Shown here in pieces: positions 33,717 to 43,897 of a stretch of DNA of 64,000 nucleotides. Both the position numbers and the translations under genes were made by a program. Source of the DNA: Kitasatospora cineracea (lineage in GTDB: Bacteria > Actinomycetota > Actinomycetes > Streptomycetales > Streptomycetaceae); assembly GCF_003751605.1 (NCBI RefSeq), contig NZ_RJVJ01000001.1:2356001-2420000 (forward strand), written 5' to 3'. Within the stretch, counting starts at the first letter, position 1; each line of letters begins with the position of its first letter. The notes beneath the pieces are model-generated. The model ran no database searches. It saw only the letters and a program-made list of their open reading frames with translations, and had not been told where the DNA came from.

Positions 33717-34655
33717 GTGTTTGCAGCAGAACGTCGCCAGTTGATCCTCGAGATGGTGCGCGCCAACGGAGCCGTGTCGCTCCGCGAACTGGCCCGCGTC
33801 GTCCAGACCTCCGAAGTCACCGTCCGCCGAGACGTCCGGGCGCTGGAGTCCGAAGGGCTGCTCGACCGCCGCCACGGCGGCGCGGTGCTGCCCGGCGGGT
33901 TCAGCCGTGACCCGGGCTACCCGCAGAAGACCCACCTCGCCACCGCCGAGAAGAGCGCCATCGCCGACCTCGCCGCGGACCTGGTCGAGGAGGGCGACGC
34001 CATCGTGGTCGGCGCCGGGACGACCACCCAGGAGCTGGCCCGCCGGCTGGCCCGGGTGCCCGGGCTGACCGTGGTCACCAACTCGCTGCTGGTCGCCCAG
34101 GCGCTGGCGCACGCCAACCGGGTCGAGGTGGTGATGACCGGCGGCACCCTGCGCGGCTCCAACTACGCCCTGGTGGGCAGCGGCGCCGAGCAGTCGCTGG
34201 CCGGGCTGCGGGTCACCAAGGCGTTCATCTCCGGCAGCGGACTGACCGCCGAACGCGGCCTGTCCACCGCCAACATGCTCTCCGCCTCGGTCGACCGGGC
34301 CCTGGTGCAGGCCGCCAACGAGGTGATCGTGCTGGCCGACCACACCAAGCTCGGCGCCGACAGCATGTTCCAGACCGTCGCCACCGAGGCGATCACCCGG
34401 CTGGTCACCGACGAGCGCACCCTGCTGGAGGACCTCACCTCCCGCGAGCAGCACGCCCTCGCCGACTGCGGGGTGCAGGTCTCGGTGGCCTCGCTCGGCC
34501 TGGCCGCCGAGAGCGCCGCCCACCAGCAGGCCGCCCGCCGCCCCGGGCCGCCGCAGCCCGGCCTGGCCCCCGGCGCCCCGCTGCCCGGCCAGCGCCGCCC
34601 CGCCCCGCACGGCGCCCTGCCGCCCGCCGCCCGGCTCGCCGAACGGATCCGCTGA
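33717..34655 (+). CDS. DeoR/GlpR-family transcriptional regulator
   Basis: A 312-residue regulator. An N-terminal DeoR helix-turn-helix occupies residues 3-58 (RRQLILEMVRANGAVSLREL, SEVTVRRDVRALESEG). A sugar-phosphate sensor domain with VGAGTTTQELARRL follows, then TNSLLVAQAL, MTGGTLRGSNYALVG and VLADHTKLG. The C-terminal ~55 residues are a Pro/Ala/Arg-rich tail beyond the usual ~255-residue family length. Family members sense phosphorylated sugars, so (deoxy)ribose phosphates would suit its position beside lpdA and 3 kb from the nucleoside phosphorylase gene. It is a candidate, not proven, regulator of the nucleoside genes. Confidence 0.9.
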   Translation: MFAAERRQLILEMVRANGAVSLRELARVVQTSEVTVRRDVRALESEGLLDRRHGGAVLPGGFSRDPGYPQKTHLATAEKSAIADLAADLVEEGDAIVVGAGTTTQELARRLARVPGLTVVTNSLLVAQALAHANRVEVVMTGGTLRGSNYALVGSGAEQSLAGLRVTKAFISGSGLTAERGLSTANMLSASVDRALVQAANEVIVLADHTKLGADSMFQTVATEAITRLVTDERTLLEDLTSREQHALADCGVQVSVASLGLAAESAAHQQAARRPGPPQPGLAPGAPLPGQRRPAPHGALPPAARLAERIR

Positions 34656-34761
34656 CCGCGCGGGCGGCCGACCCGCCCGGCGGCGGCGCACTGACCGGTT
34701 CCGGCCCGCCCGCGGCCGACCCCTGGCCGCCCCGGCCGAGCCGCTTGTAGCGTCTGCCCCC

Positions 34762-36141
34762 ATGGACGCAGCGAGCGAAACACTCGACCGCACAACCGAA
34801 TTGACGGTGCGTCGGGCCCGCGCCGGCCGCGGCCCCGCGACCTGGGGCCAGCGCGCCATCCACACCGCCCTGGTCCGGCTCGGCACCGACGCGCCCCGCT
34901 ACAACCTGCGGCTGGCCGCCCCCGTCGACCCCGGCGCGGAGCCCGGCACCGTGCTCCGCGCCTGCACCGAACTGCTCCACCTGCACGACGCGCTGCGCAC
35001 CCGGCTGGTCGAGCAGGACGGCGCACTGCACCAGCTGGTCGACGCCGACGGCACCCTCCCGGTGGCGCTGCTGCACCGGGACACCCCCGAGCGGGCCGCC
35101 GCCGCGGCCGCCGAACTGCTCGACCGGTACGCCCGGGAGCCCTTCGACCCGGCCCGCGAGTGGCCGGTGCGGCTCGGCCTGGTGCTGGTCGACGGCCTGG
35201 TCCGGCAGACCGTCCTGGTGCTCTCGCACACCGCCGCCGACGGCTGGGGGATGCGCCGCGCCGTCCGCGACCTGATGCTGCTGGCCGCCGGACGCAGCGC
35301 CCAGGACCTGCGCGCCGAACGGGAGTTCGCCCAGCCGCTGGACGAGGCCGCCGAGCAGACCGGCCCGCGCGGCCGCCGCCGGGACGCCGCCGCCCGCCGG
35401 CACTGGCGGGAGAAGCTGGCCGCCGGCCCGCGCGCCCTGCTGCCCCGCCCGGCCGCCGCGCCCGACCCGGCGCGGACCTTCCCGTACGCGGTGCTGCGCT
35501 CCCCGGCGCTGGCCGACGCCCTCCCGGTGGCCGCCGCCCGGCTGCGCACCGGCGACGCCACGGTGCTGCTGGCCGCCGCCGCCACCGAACTGGGCCGGCT
35601 CGGCGGGCAGCGCGAGTTCCTCTGCCAGGTGGTGGTCGGCAACCGCTTCACCGAGCGGTCCGCCGAGGCCGTCACCACGCTCGCCCAGGAGGGCCTGTTC
35701 CACCTCCCGGAGCTCGCCGAGGACTTCGCCGAGACCGTCCGCCGCGCCCACGGCCCGGCGCTCACCGCCTACCGGCACTCCGGCTACGACAAGCCGCGGC
35801 TGGACGCCGAACTGGCCGGGCTGCGGGCCGCGGGCGTCGAACCGGCCGACCACTCGGTGGTCTGGAACGACACCCGGGACCCGCTGGCCGCGCTGATGGC
35901 CGACGCGCCGGGGCCGGGCGGCGCGGGGGAGCGGGAGCTGAGCTTCCCGGACGAGTTCCCGGCCCGCCCCGGGGTGTCGGTCGCGGTGGACGTGGTCGCG
36001 GTGCCCGGCGCGGTCGAGCTGCGGATGGTGGCGGACAGCGCGCTGCTGGACCGGGCGCAGATGGCGGGGTTCCTGTGCGGCGTCGAGGAGTTGGTGCTGG
36101 GCGCGGCGGGCGCGGCGGGTCCGGTCGGCGCGGCCGGGTAG
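34762..36141 (+). CDS. stand-alone NRPS condensation-domain protein
   Basis: A 459-residue protein with the two-lobed condensation-domain fold and nothing else. The active-site HHxxxDG motif is present as SHTAADG near residue 156: the second, catalytic His is kept and the first is Ser. The early motif LHDALRTRL near 78 and the floor-loop region around NRFTERSAEAV near 295 are recognisable. There is no carrier protein, adenylation domain or phosphopantetheinyl transferase nearby. It might acylate or condense a free substrate or serve a cluster elsewhere. TAGCGT lies 8 nt before ATG 34762. Confidence 0.8.
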   Translation: MDAASETLDRTTELTVRRARAGRGPATWGQRAIHTALVRLGTDAPRYNLRLAAPVDPGAEPGTVLRACTELLHLHDALRTRLVEQDGALHQLVDADGTLPVALLHRDTPERAAAAAAELLDRYAREPFDPAREWPVRLGLVLVDGLVRQTVLVLSHTAADGWGMRRAVRDLMLLAAGRSAQDLRAEREFAQPLDEAAEQTGPRGRRRDAAARRHWREKLAAGPRALLPRPAAAPDPARTFPYAVLRSPALADALPVAAARLRTGDATVLLAAAATELGRLGGQREFLCQVVVGNRFTERSAEAVTTLAQEGLFHLPELAEDFAETVRRAHGPALTAYRHSGYDKPRLDAELAGLRAAGVEPADHSVVWNDTRDPLAALMADAPGPGGAGERELSFPDEFPARPGVSVAVDVVAVPGAVELRMVADSALLDRAQMAGFLCGVEELVLGAAGAAGPVGAAG

Positions 36142-36144
36142 GCC

Positions 36145-36181
36145 GAAGGGCGGCGGGGTCCGGAGACTCCCGCCGCCCTTC
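36145..36181. terminator. bidirectional terminator between the condensation-domain gene and accA2
   Basis: A 13-bp perfect stem (36145-36157 with 36169-36181), 11-nt loop, between convergent genes. Confidence 0.85.
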
Positions 36182-36202
36182 CGGTGCGTGCGCGTCCTAC
36201 CC

Positions 36203-37978
36203 TCAGACGTCCTTGATCTCGCAGAGCGCGGCGCCGCTGGAGACGGAGGCGCCGACCTCGGCCTTGAGGCCGACCACGGTGCCCGCCTTGTGGGCGTTCA
36301 GCGGCTGCTCCATCTTCATCGCCTCCAGGACCACGATCAGCTCGCCCTCGGCGACCACCTGGCCCTCCTCGACGGCGACCTTGACGATGGTGCCCTGCAT
36401 CGGCGAGGCCAGGGTGTCGCCGGAGACCGCCGAGGCGGCCTTCTTCGCGCCCACCCGGCGCTTGGCCTTCGCCGAGCCCGCGGCGGCCGCCGGGGCCGAG
36501 GCGACGCCGAGCGAGGACGGCAGCGAGACCTCGATCCGCTTGCCGCCGACCTCGACCACCACGGTCTCGCGGCCCTCGGGCTCCTCGCCGTCGCCGCCCG
36601 CGCCGGTGAACGCCGGGATGGTGTTCTCGAACTCGGTCTCGATCCACCGGGTGAAGACCTTGAACGGCTCGGTGGAGCCGGTCAGTTCGGGGGCGAACGC
36701 GGGGTCGGTGACCACGGCCTGGTGGAACGGGATGGCGGTGGCCATGCCCTCGACCTTGAACTCCTCCAGGGCGCGCTTGGCGCGCTGCAGGGCCTGCTTG
36801 CGGTCGGCGCCGGTGACGATCAGCTTGGCCAGCAGGGAGTCCCAGGCCGGGCCGATCACCGAGCCGGACTCCACGCCGGCGTCCAGCCGGACGCCCGGGC
36901 CGGACGGCGGGGCGAACAGCGTGACGGTGCCGGGCGCGGGCAGGAAGTTGCGGCCCGGGTCCTCGCCGTTGATCCGGAACTCGAAGGAGTGGCCGCGGAT
37001 CTCGGGGTCGTCGTAGCCGAGCTCCTCGCCGTCCGCGATCCGGAACATCTCGCGGACCAGGTCGAGGCCGGCGACCTCCTCGGAGACCGGGTGCTCGACC
37101 TGCAGGCGGGTGTTGACCTCCAGGAAGGAGATCAGGCCGTCCTGGGAGACCAGGAACTCGCAGGTGCCGGCGCCGACGTAGCCCGCCTCGCGCAGGATCG
37201 CCTTGGACGCCCGGTACAGCTCGGCGTTCTGCTCGGCGGTCAGGAACGGCGCGGGCGCCTCCTCGACCAGCTTCTGGTGCCGGCGCTGCAGCGAGCAGTC
37301 GCGGGTGGAGACGACCACCACGTTGCCGTGCTGGTCGGCCAGGCACTGGGTCTCCACGTGCCGCGGCTTGTCGAGGTACTGCTCGACGAAGCACTCGCCG
37401 CGGCCGAACGCGGCGACCGCCTCGCGGACCGCCGACTCGTACAGCTCGGGGATCTCCTCCAGCGTGCGGGCGACCTTCAGGCCGCGGCCGCCGCCGCCGA
37501 ACGCCGCCTTGATGGCGACCGGCAGGCCGTGCTCGGCGGCGAACGCGACGACCTCGTCGGCGCCGGAGACCGGGTCGGCGGTGCCGGCCACCAGCGGGGC
37601 GCCGGCGCGCTGGGCGACGTGCCGGGCGGTGACCTTGTCGCCCAGGTCGCGGATGGCCTGCGGCGGCGGGCCGATCCAGGTCAGGCCGGCGTCGAGCACG
37701 GCCTGCGCGAACTCGGCGTTCTCGGAGAGGAAACCGTAGCCGGGGTGGACCGCGTCCGCTCCCGAGTCGGCGGCGGCCTTGAGCACCTTGGCGATGTCGA
37801 GGTAGCTGGTGGCGGGGGTGTCGCCGCCCAGCGCGTACGCCTCGTCGGCGGCCCGCACGTGCAGCGCGTCCCGGTCAGGCTCCGCGTACACGGCGACGCT
37901 GGCGATACCCGCGTCCCGGCAGGCCCGGGCGACGCGGACGGCGATTTCTCCGCGGTTGGCGATGAGCACCTTGCGCAC
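36203..37978 (-). CDS. accA2: acyl-CoA carboxylase alpha subunit (biotin carboxylase plus biotin carrier)
   Basis: A 591-residue protein. The ATP-grasp biotin carboxylase occupies about residues 1-450: [33 protein letters not shown], the [11 protein letters not shown] site, [13 protein letters not shown] linker follows, then a C-terminal biotinyl domain with EAMKMEQ near 558 for biotin on Lys. It carboxylates biotin with ATP and bicarbonate and works with beta subunits such as PccB to make malonyl-CoA and methylmalonyl-CoA. GTG 37978 is chosen because residue 2 onward is the conserved start; further upstream sequence is not conserved-looking. Length matches the ~590-residue streptomycete AccA1/AccA2. 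Confidence 0.94.
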   Translation of the reverse strand: MRKVLIANRGEIAVRVARACRDAGIASVAVYAEPDRDALHVRAADEAYALGGDTPATSYLDIAKVLKAAADSGADAVHPGYGFLSENAEFAQAVLDAGLTWIGPPPQAIRDLGDKVTARHVAQRAGAPLVAGTADPVSGADEVVAFAAEHGLPVAIKAAFGGGGRGLKVARTLEEIPELYESAVREAVAAFGRGECFVEQYLDKPRHVETQCLADQHGNVVVVSTRDCSLQRRHQKLVEEAPAPFLTAEQNAELYRASKAILREAGYVGAGTCEFLVSQDGLISFLEVNTRLQVEHPVSEEVAGLDLVREMFRIADGEELGYDDPEIRGHSFEFRINGEDPGRNFLPAPGTVTLFAPPSGPGVRLDAGVESGSVIGPAWDSLLAKLIVTGADRKQALQRAKRALEEFKVEGMATAIPFHQAVVTDPAFAPELTGSTEPFKVFTRWIETEFENTIPAFTGAGGDGEEPEGRETVVVEVGGKRIEVSLPSSLGVASAPAAAAGSAKAKRRVGAKKAASAVSGDTLASPMQGTIVKVAVEEGQVVAEGELIVVLEAMKMEQPLNAHKAGTVVGLKAEVGASVSSGAALCEIKDV

Positions 37979-38197
37979 TGTGGCTCCCTTCTCGAACCTC
38001 GTCGAGTCTATGGATTGGAGGGCGCTACCGGCGAGTAGTCCCTGGTGGTGAGCGTGCTCACACGCTCGGTTGCCGTACTCCCGTGCCAGTGGCGGCCGTT
38101 GGCGGCGCGTCGCAGGCAGTGGGCCCTGGGCGATCGTGCACCGGAGCACTGGAGCGCCGGTCGGGGGTGGGGTGGCCTTCGCCACACCGGGGTCGGT

Positions 38198-38950
38198 TCA
38201 GACCGCCGCCGGTTCCGGACGGCTGACCGCCGCGTCCGTCACGTCGGCCTCGAACTCGACCACGTCCGGCCCGTACGCGCGGGCGTTCACCACCCGGAGC
38301 ACCACCGCGAACGCGCCGTCCCGGCCGTGCTCGCGGGCCAGCTCCCGGTGGTGGGCGACCAGGTAGCGGGCGGCCGCGTGGTTGGAGACCGCGGTCTGCC
38401 CGGCTATCAGGAACACCGGCCGGCTGCCCTCGCGCAGGTGCACCCGGGCCAGCAGCACGTGGGCCCGCTGGCCGGGCTCCTCCCGGGAGGTCAGGAACCG
38501 GAACTCCCGGGTGCCGACCAGCAGGGTGTGCACCGGGTGCCCGGCCTGCGCGGGCGGGTCGACGAACGCCACCCCCGGCAGCCAGGACTCCAGGTGGGCC
38601 GCCGTCCGCCGGTTGCCGACCGGGCCGCCCACGCAGAACTCGGTCTTGTCGCCCAGCCCCTGCCGGACCTCGTCGTGCCCGGTCAGCGTCGCCCGCGCGC
38701 CGCACTCGCGCACCAGCGCGGACAGCTCCATCAGCGCGTACACGTCGTCGCGGGCCACGCTCTTGACGTCCGCGGCCGACGCCTGGCGGTTGACCACCAG
38801 CAGCGCCTCGCCGCCGGCCGGCAGCCCGAAGAACGCCCGCACCCGTTCCAGCCGGCGCCGCCGGCGCAGCGACTGGGCCAGCCAGCCCAGCCCGGCGCTG
38901 ATCGCCGAAGCGACCAGTCCCAGAACGACGTTGAGCACTCCATCGGTCAT
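38198..38950 (-). CDS. conserved membrane-anchored protein of unknown function
   Basis: A 250-residue protein with one N-terminal hydrophobic helix (VLNVVLGLVASAISAGLGWLA, residues 5-25), an Arg cluster (RRRRRLERVR) that keeps the rest inside the cell, and an alpha/beta soluble domain of about 200 residues (LLVVNRQASAADVKSV, VFLIAGQTAVSNHAAARYLV). Periodic hydrophobic strands and GxVGN/GQTA turns hint at a Rossmann-like or SLOG/TIR-like nucleotide fold, but I recognise no catalytic motif. It lies upstream of accA2 on the same strand with a 219-bp gap, so it is not tightly coupled. Confidence 0.7.
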   Translation of the reverse strand: MTDGVLNVVLGLVASAISAGLGWLAQSLRRRRRLERVRAFFGLPAGGEALLVVNRQASAADVKSVARDDVYALMELSALVRECGARATLTGHDEVRQGLGDKTEFCVGGPVGNRRTAAHLESWLPGVAFVDPPAQAGHPVHTLLVGTREFRFLTSREEPGQRAHVLLARVHLREGSRPVFLIAGQTAVSNHAAARYLVAHHRELAREHGRDGAFAVVLRVVNARAYGPDVVEFEADVTDAAVSRPEPAAV

Positions 38951-39113
38951 CTTCGGCTCCTCGTCGCCCCTTTCCGGTCCGGCTGCGTCAGCCTAACGGC
39001 GCCCGGCTGGAGAGGGGGTGGAACTCTGCAACAGATGTGCGGGCCCGGTTCTGTCCGATTCCGCAACCGGTAAACCGGAGCAGGATGATCCGGTTCCGGG
39101 CCGGCCATAACGG

Positions 39114-39156
39114 AATGGTTCAGACCATTGACCGAGATCGGGCCGCTCCCTACCGT
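39114..39156 (+). promoter_or_regulatory. strong promoter with a dre-like operator for the hydrolase lipoprotein gene
   Basis: TTGACC (39128-39133), 17-bp spacer, TACCGT (39151-39156): a textbook housekeeping promoter. The perfect palindrome AATGGT-TCAG-ACCATT (39114-39129) overlaps the -35. It resembles the DasR-responsive element (core TGGTCTAGACCA) with two central differences. GGGGGAAAA then serves as ribosome site before GTG 39199. Confidence 0.55.
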
Positions 39157-39198
39157 CACAGCCACCAGGCACCGCCCGCACGATTCACGGGGGAAAAC

Positions 39199-39942
39199 GT
39201 GAAGCGTTCCGCACTGCCCGTCGCGCTGGCCGCGACCGCCCTGCTGCTCACCGCCTGCTCCGGCGGCGGAGGGACGAAGGCCGACCCGGCGCCCAGCGCC
39301 GACACCTACGGCTGCGTCACCCCGGAGCAGGCCGCCAAGGGCTCCTTCACCCTCGACGGCGGCACCGCCGCCGGGAACCACCTGGACGCCTACTACCGGG
39401 ACTCCGACGCCGGCCACGCCAAGGTCGGCGTGGTCTTCTCGCACCAGGCCGACGGCTCGCTCTGCGAATGGGCGCCCGTCCTCGACCGGTTCACCGGGGC
39501 CGGCTACGCGGTGCTCGCCTTCACCTGCTCCGGCGACGTCACCGAGGGCATCAAGGCCGCCGAACGCTATTACCAGGGCAAGGGCGTCGGCGCGGTCGCC
39601 CTGGTCGGCGCCTCCAAGGGCGCCGCCGCCTCACTGGTCGCCGCCAGGCTCGACAACCCGCTGCCGGTCAGGGCCGTGGTCTCGCTCAGCTCGCCCGAGA
39701 CGTACCCGCTGTTCAACGCCGCCCTGGCGGTCACGGTGGTGAAGACCCCCACCTACTTCGCCGCCGAACAGCTCGACTCCCCGTTCGCCGCCAACGCCAA
39801 GGCCCTGTACGACGCCTCCGTCGCCGAGGACAAGCAGCTCAAGGTCTACCCCGGCGGCAACCACGGCGCCCCGCTGCTCCGGGACGGCGCGCTGCCCGAC
39901 GTGCTCGGCTACCTGGCGAAGCACGCCCCCGCGACGGGCTGA
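39199..39942 (+). CDS. secreted alpha/beta-hydrolase lipoprotein
   Basis: A 247-residue lipoprotein. Signal peptide with lipobox LTAC (Cys near 19) and a short Gly/Ser spacer. The hydrolase domain has VGVVFSHQADGS (oxyanion strand), nucleophile elbow VGASKG near residue 138, and the catalytic His in YPGGNHGAPL near 225. This is the dienelactone-hydrolase-like branch. Anchored outside the membrane, it could cleave an ester or amide substrate in the wall or environment. It converges on maf with a 7-bp gap. Expression may be repressed at the palindrome overlapping its -35. Confidence 0.85.
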   Translation: MKRSALPVALAATALLLTACSGGGGTKADPAPSADTYGCVTPEQAAKGSFTLDGGTAAGNHLDAYYRDSDAGHAKVGVVFSHQADGSLCEWAPVLDRFTGAGYAVLAFTCSGDVTEGIKAAERYYQGKGVGAVALVGASKGAAASLVAARLDNPLPVRAVVSLSSPETYPLFNAALAVTVVKTPTYFAAEQLDSPFAANAKALYDASVAEDKQLKVYPGGNHGAPLLRDGALPDVLGYLAKHAPATG

Positions 39943-39949
39943 CGGGGCC

Positions 39950-40561
39950 TCAGGCCCACAGGTCGGTGATGCGCACGTCCAGCTCGGCGAGCAGGCGGCG
40001 CAGCAGCGGCAGCGACAGGCCGATCACGTTGCCGGGGTCGCCGTCGATCCCCTCCACGAACGGTGCCGAACGGCCGTCCAGGGTGAACGCCCCGGCCACG
40101 TGCAGCGGTTCGCCGGAGGCGACGTACGCGGCGACCTCGGCGTCGTCCGGCGTCCCGAACCGGACGGTGGTCGAGGCGGTCGCGGCCGCCCGCCGCCCGG
40201 TCGCGGTGTCGATCACGCAGTGGCCGGTGCGCAGCACGCCCGCCCGGCCGCGCATCGACCGCCAGCGCTCCAGCGCCTCCGCGGCGTCGGCCGGCTTGCC
40301 CAGCGCGACGCCGTCCAGCTCCAGCACCGAGTCGCACCCGACCACCAGCGGCGGCTCGCCCGGCTCCGCGGCCAGCTCCCCGGCCACCTTCTCCGCCTTC
40401 GCCACCGCCAGCACCAGCGCCAGCTCCCCGGGCGTCGGAGCACTCAGCGCGTCCTCGTCCACCCCGCTCACCCGCACCAGCGGCTCCAGGCCGGCCTGCC
40501 GCAGCAGGCCCAGACGGGCGGGGGAGGCGGACGCGAGAACCAGCGGGCGACGAGCGGTCAT
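39950..40561 (-). CDS. Maf-family nucleotide pyrophosphatase
   Basis: A 203-residue cytosolic protein that hydrolyses non-canonical or modified nucleoside triphosphates to monophosphates. Motifs: [18 protein letters not shown] at the N-terminus, [12 protein letters not shown] near residue 72, GKPADAAEA, and [17 protein letters not shown] near 168. Its usual neighbours in streptomycetes are MmpB and the acyl-CoA carboxylase genes, as here. TAGGCT lies 6 nt before the ATG, giving it its own leaderless promoter inside the cluster. Confidence 0.93.
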   Translation of the reverse strand: MTARRPLVLASASPARLGLLRQAGLEPLVRVSGVDEDALSAPTPGELALVLAVAKAEKVAGELAAEPGEPPLVVGCDSVLELDGVALGKPADAAEALERWRSMRGRAGVLRTGHCVIDTATGRRAAATASTTVRFGTPDDAEVAAYVASGEPLHVAGAFTLDGRSAPFVEGIDGDPGNVIGLSLPLLRRLLAELDVRITDLWA

Positions 40562-40577
40562 GCCCCCAGCCTAGGGC

Positions 40578-40703
40578 CTAGAGCAGCACCAGGGCCGCCC
40601 CCGCCAGGGCCAGCAGTGCGAGCACCAGCCCCGTCCGCCGCAGCCTCAGCTGCACCTCGCGAGCCTCTTGCGACGGCTCGTCGCGGGGGTCTGACCAGAG
40701 CAC
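40578..40703 (-). CDS. mmpB: MmpB-like small morphogenic membrane protein
   Basis: A 41-residue protein: acidic start VLWSDPRDEPSQEAREVQ, a basic RLRR, and a single hydrophobic helix LVLALLALAGAALVLL at the very C-terminus. Organisation, length and position between maf and the carboxylase epsilon gene match the small membrane protein annotated as MmpB in streptomycetes. GTG 40703 is preceded by a G-rich ribosome site (GGTGGGGG). Its role is described only as morphogenesis-linked. Easily missed because of its size. Confidence 0.72.
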   Translation of the reverse strand: MLWSDPRDEPSQEAREVQLRLRRTGLVLALLALAGAALVLL

Positions 40704-40777
40704 ACCCCCACCCTGCAACGGCCTTCCGGCGCGGCGCCTGAGTATCCGTACTCACTCCGCCGCGCCGGGGCGCCGGG

Positions 40778-40978
40778 TCAGCGCGGCCAGAGGCTGGTGC
40801 GCCAGGCGTGCGGGCCCGGGGCGGGCAGCGGGCGGTGGGTGCGGGTGGTCCAGGCGGTGGCCGGGCCGCGCGCGGGGGCGTCGGCCCGCGCGGCGGCCCG
40901 GGACTGGACCACCGCCAGGACGGTGGCCAGCTCCTCGGGGGTCGGCTGCCCGTGCAGCACCTGGATGGGGGGCGTCAT
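40778..40978 (-). CDS. acyl-CoA carboxylase epsilon subunit
   Basis: A 66-residue accessory subunit. The N-terminal segment IQVLHGQPTPEELATVLAVVQSR is the conserved epsilon core that binds and activates the alpha/beta complex in actinobacteria. A basic/Pro-rich tail ending in WRTSLWPR is typical too. It starts 35 nt after the pccB stop and must be co-transcribed with it. Its small size and weak conservation are normal for this family (accE/pccE). Confidence 0.9.
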   Translation of the reverse strand: MTPPIQVLHGQPTPEELATVLAVVQSRAAARADAPARGPATAWTTRTHRPLPAPGPHAWRTSLWPR

Positions 40979-41013
40979 GGCGCGGGGGTTCCCTTCGGTC
41001 CGGGGGCGGGGCA

Positions 41014-42603
<1,590 letters not shown>

Positions 42604-42803
42604 TCCGGGGGCTCTCCCTGCGTCCTCGGCCGCCGGCCCGGCGCGTGAGGGTTGCGGGCAGGGCGGCGCTGCGGTCTACCGTTGAGTAGCGTAACCAGCG
42701 CGGGGGCGCGCGCGGTTATGGCCATCGACACATCGTCCCACTGCCCGTTCTGCGGGACGATGATGCGGCGTACGGCGTCACGGAAGCGGCCTAGGCTGGC
42801 CCG

Positions 42804-43700
42804 GTGACCACTCCCGACAGTCCCCGTCCCCGCCGCTCCGGCCTGCGCGGCTTCGGCCACGACGGCCCCTCCCCGTGGACCGACCTGGAGCGCCCCCCGC
42901 TGGACGAACGGGCCCTGCGGCTCGACCTGCTGCGCCCCGGGGCCCTGTGGACCTCACTCGATGTGGTGACCGAGACCGGCTCCACCAACGCCGACCTCGC
43001 CGCCCGCGCCAAGGACGGCGCGCCCGAGGGCGCGGTGCTGGTCGCCGAGTCGCAGAACGCCGGTCGCGGCCGCCTCGACCGCCGCTGGAACGCCCCGCCG
43101 CGCTCCGGGCTGTTCCTGTCGGTGCTGCTGCGCCCGCAGGGCGTCCCGATGGAGCGCTACGGCTGGCTGCCGATCCTGATCGGCACCGCCGTCTCCGCCG
43201 CCCTCGACCGGATCGCCGAGGTGCGCACCGGCCTGAAGTGGCCCAACGACCTGCAGGCCGTCGTCGACGGGCAGGAGCGCAAGCTCGGCGGCATCCTCAC
43301 CGAACTGTCCGGCGGCGCCGTGGTGGCCGGCCTCGGCCTGAACGTCTCGCTGCGCGCCGACGAACTGCCCGTCCCCACCGCGACCTCGCTGGCCCTGGCC
43401 GGCGCCGGCACCACCGACCGCTCGACCCTGCTGCGCGCCGTGCTGCGCGAGTTCGCCGAACTGTACGGCGAGTGGACCACCGCGGCCGGCGACCCGCACG
43501 CCAGCGGCCTGCTGCCCGCCTACACCGCCCGCTGCACCACGCTGAACCGCCCGGTGCGGGTCCAGCTGCCCGGGGAGCGCGAACTGCTCGGCGAGGCCGT
43601 CGCGGTGGACGGCGACGGCTGCCTGGTGGTGCGCACCCCCGACGGCGCCCGGCACCCCGTCGCCGCCGGGGACGTGGTGCACGTCCGCCCGCGGGACTGA
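42804..43700 (+). CDS. birA: biotin--[acetyl-CoA-carboxylase] ligase
   Basis: A 298-residue ligase attaching biotin to the carrier Lys of AccA2. Motifs: TGSTNADLAARA, the biotinoyl-AMP loop GRGRLDRRW near residue 88, LKWPNDLQ near 146 and KLGGILTEL near 161, followed by the small C-terminal beta domain. It lacks the N-terminal DNA-binding domain of E. coli BirA (group I enzyme), so it is not itself a repressor. TAGGCT ends 6 nt before GTG 42804, indicating a leaderless transcript. It is divergent from pccB. Confidence 0.94.
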   Translation: MTTPDSPRPRRSGLRGFGHDGPSPWTDLERPPLDERALRLDLLRPGALWTSLDVVTETGSTNADLAARAKDGAPEGAVLVAESQNAGRGRLDRRWNAPPRSGLFLSVLLRPQGVPMERYGWLPILIGTAVSAALDRIAEVRTGLKWPNDLQAVVDGQERKLGGILTELSGGAVVAGLGLNVSLRADELPVPTATSLALAGAGTTDRSTLLRAVLREFAELYGEWTTAAGDPHASGLLPAYTARCTTLNRPVRVQLPGERELLGEAVAVDGDGCLVVRTPDGARHPVAAGDVVHVRPRD

Positions 43701-43897
43701 CCCCGCGGCGGCCGCGCCGGTCTCACCCAGCGGGACCGGCCGACCGGCTGCCGGGCGGATGCCCCGGATTACGCGATTCCGTGCGAACATTCCACCTGGC
43801 AGCGGTGTGAGGCTCGCCACTACCCCCGCGGTGGTCGCGTGCCCGCACCTCGAAGACGGCAAGACACAAGTGCGGCAGGCCGCACGGGGACGGACCG

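Noticed and set aside
34762..36141. A biosynthetic gene cluster around the condensation-domain gene
   Set aside because: Neighbours are a DeoR regulator and acyl-CoA carboxylase; no adenylation, carrier, thioesterase or tailoring genes.
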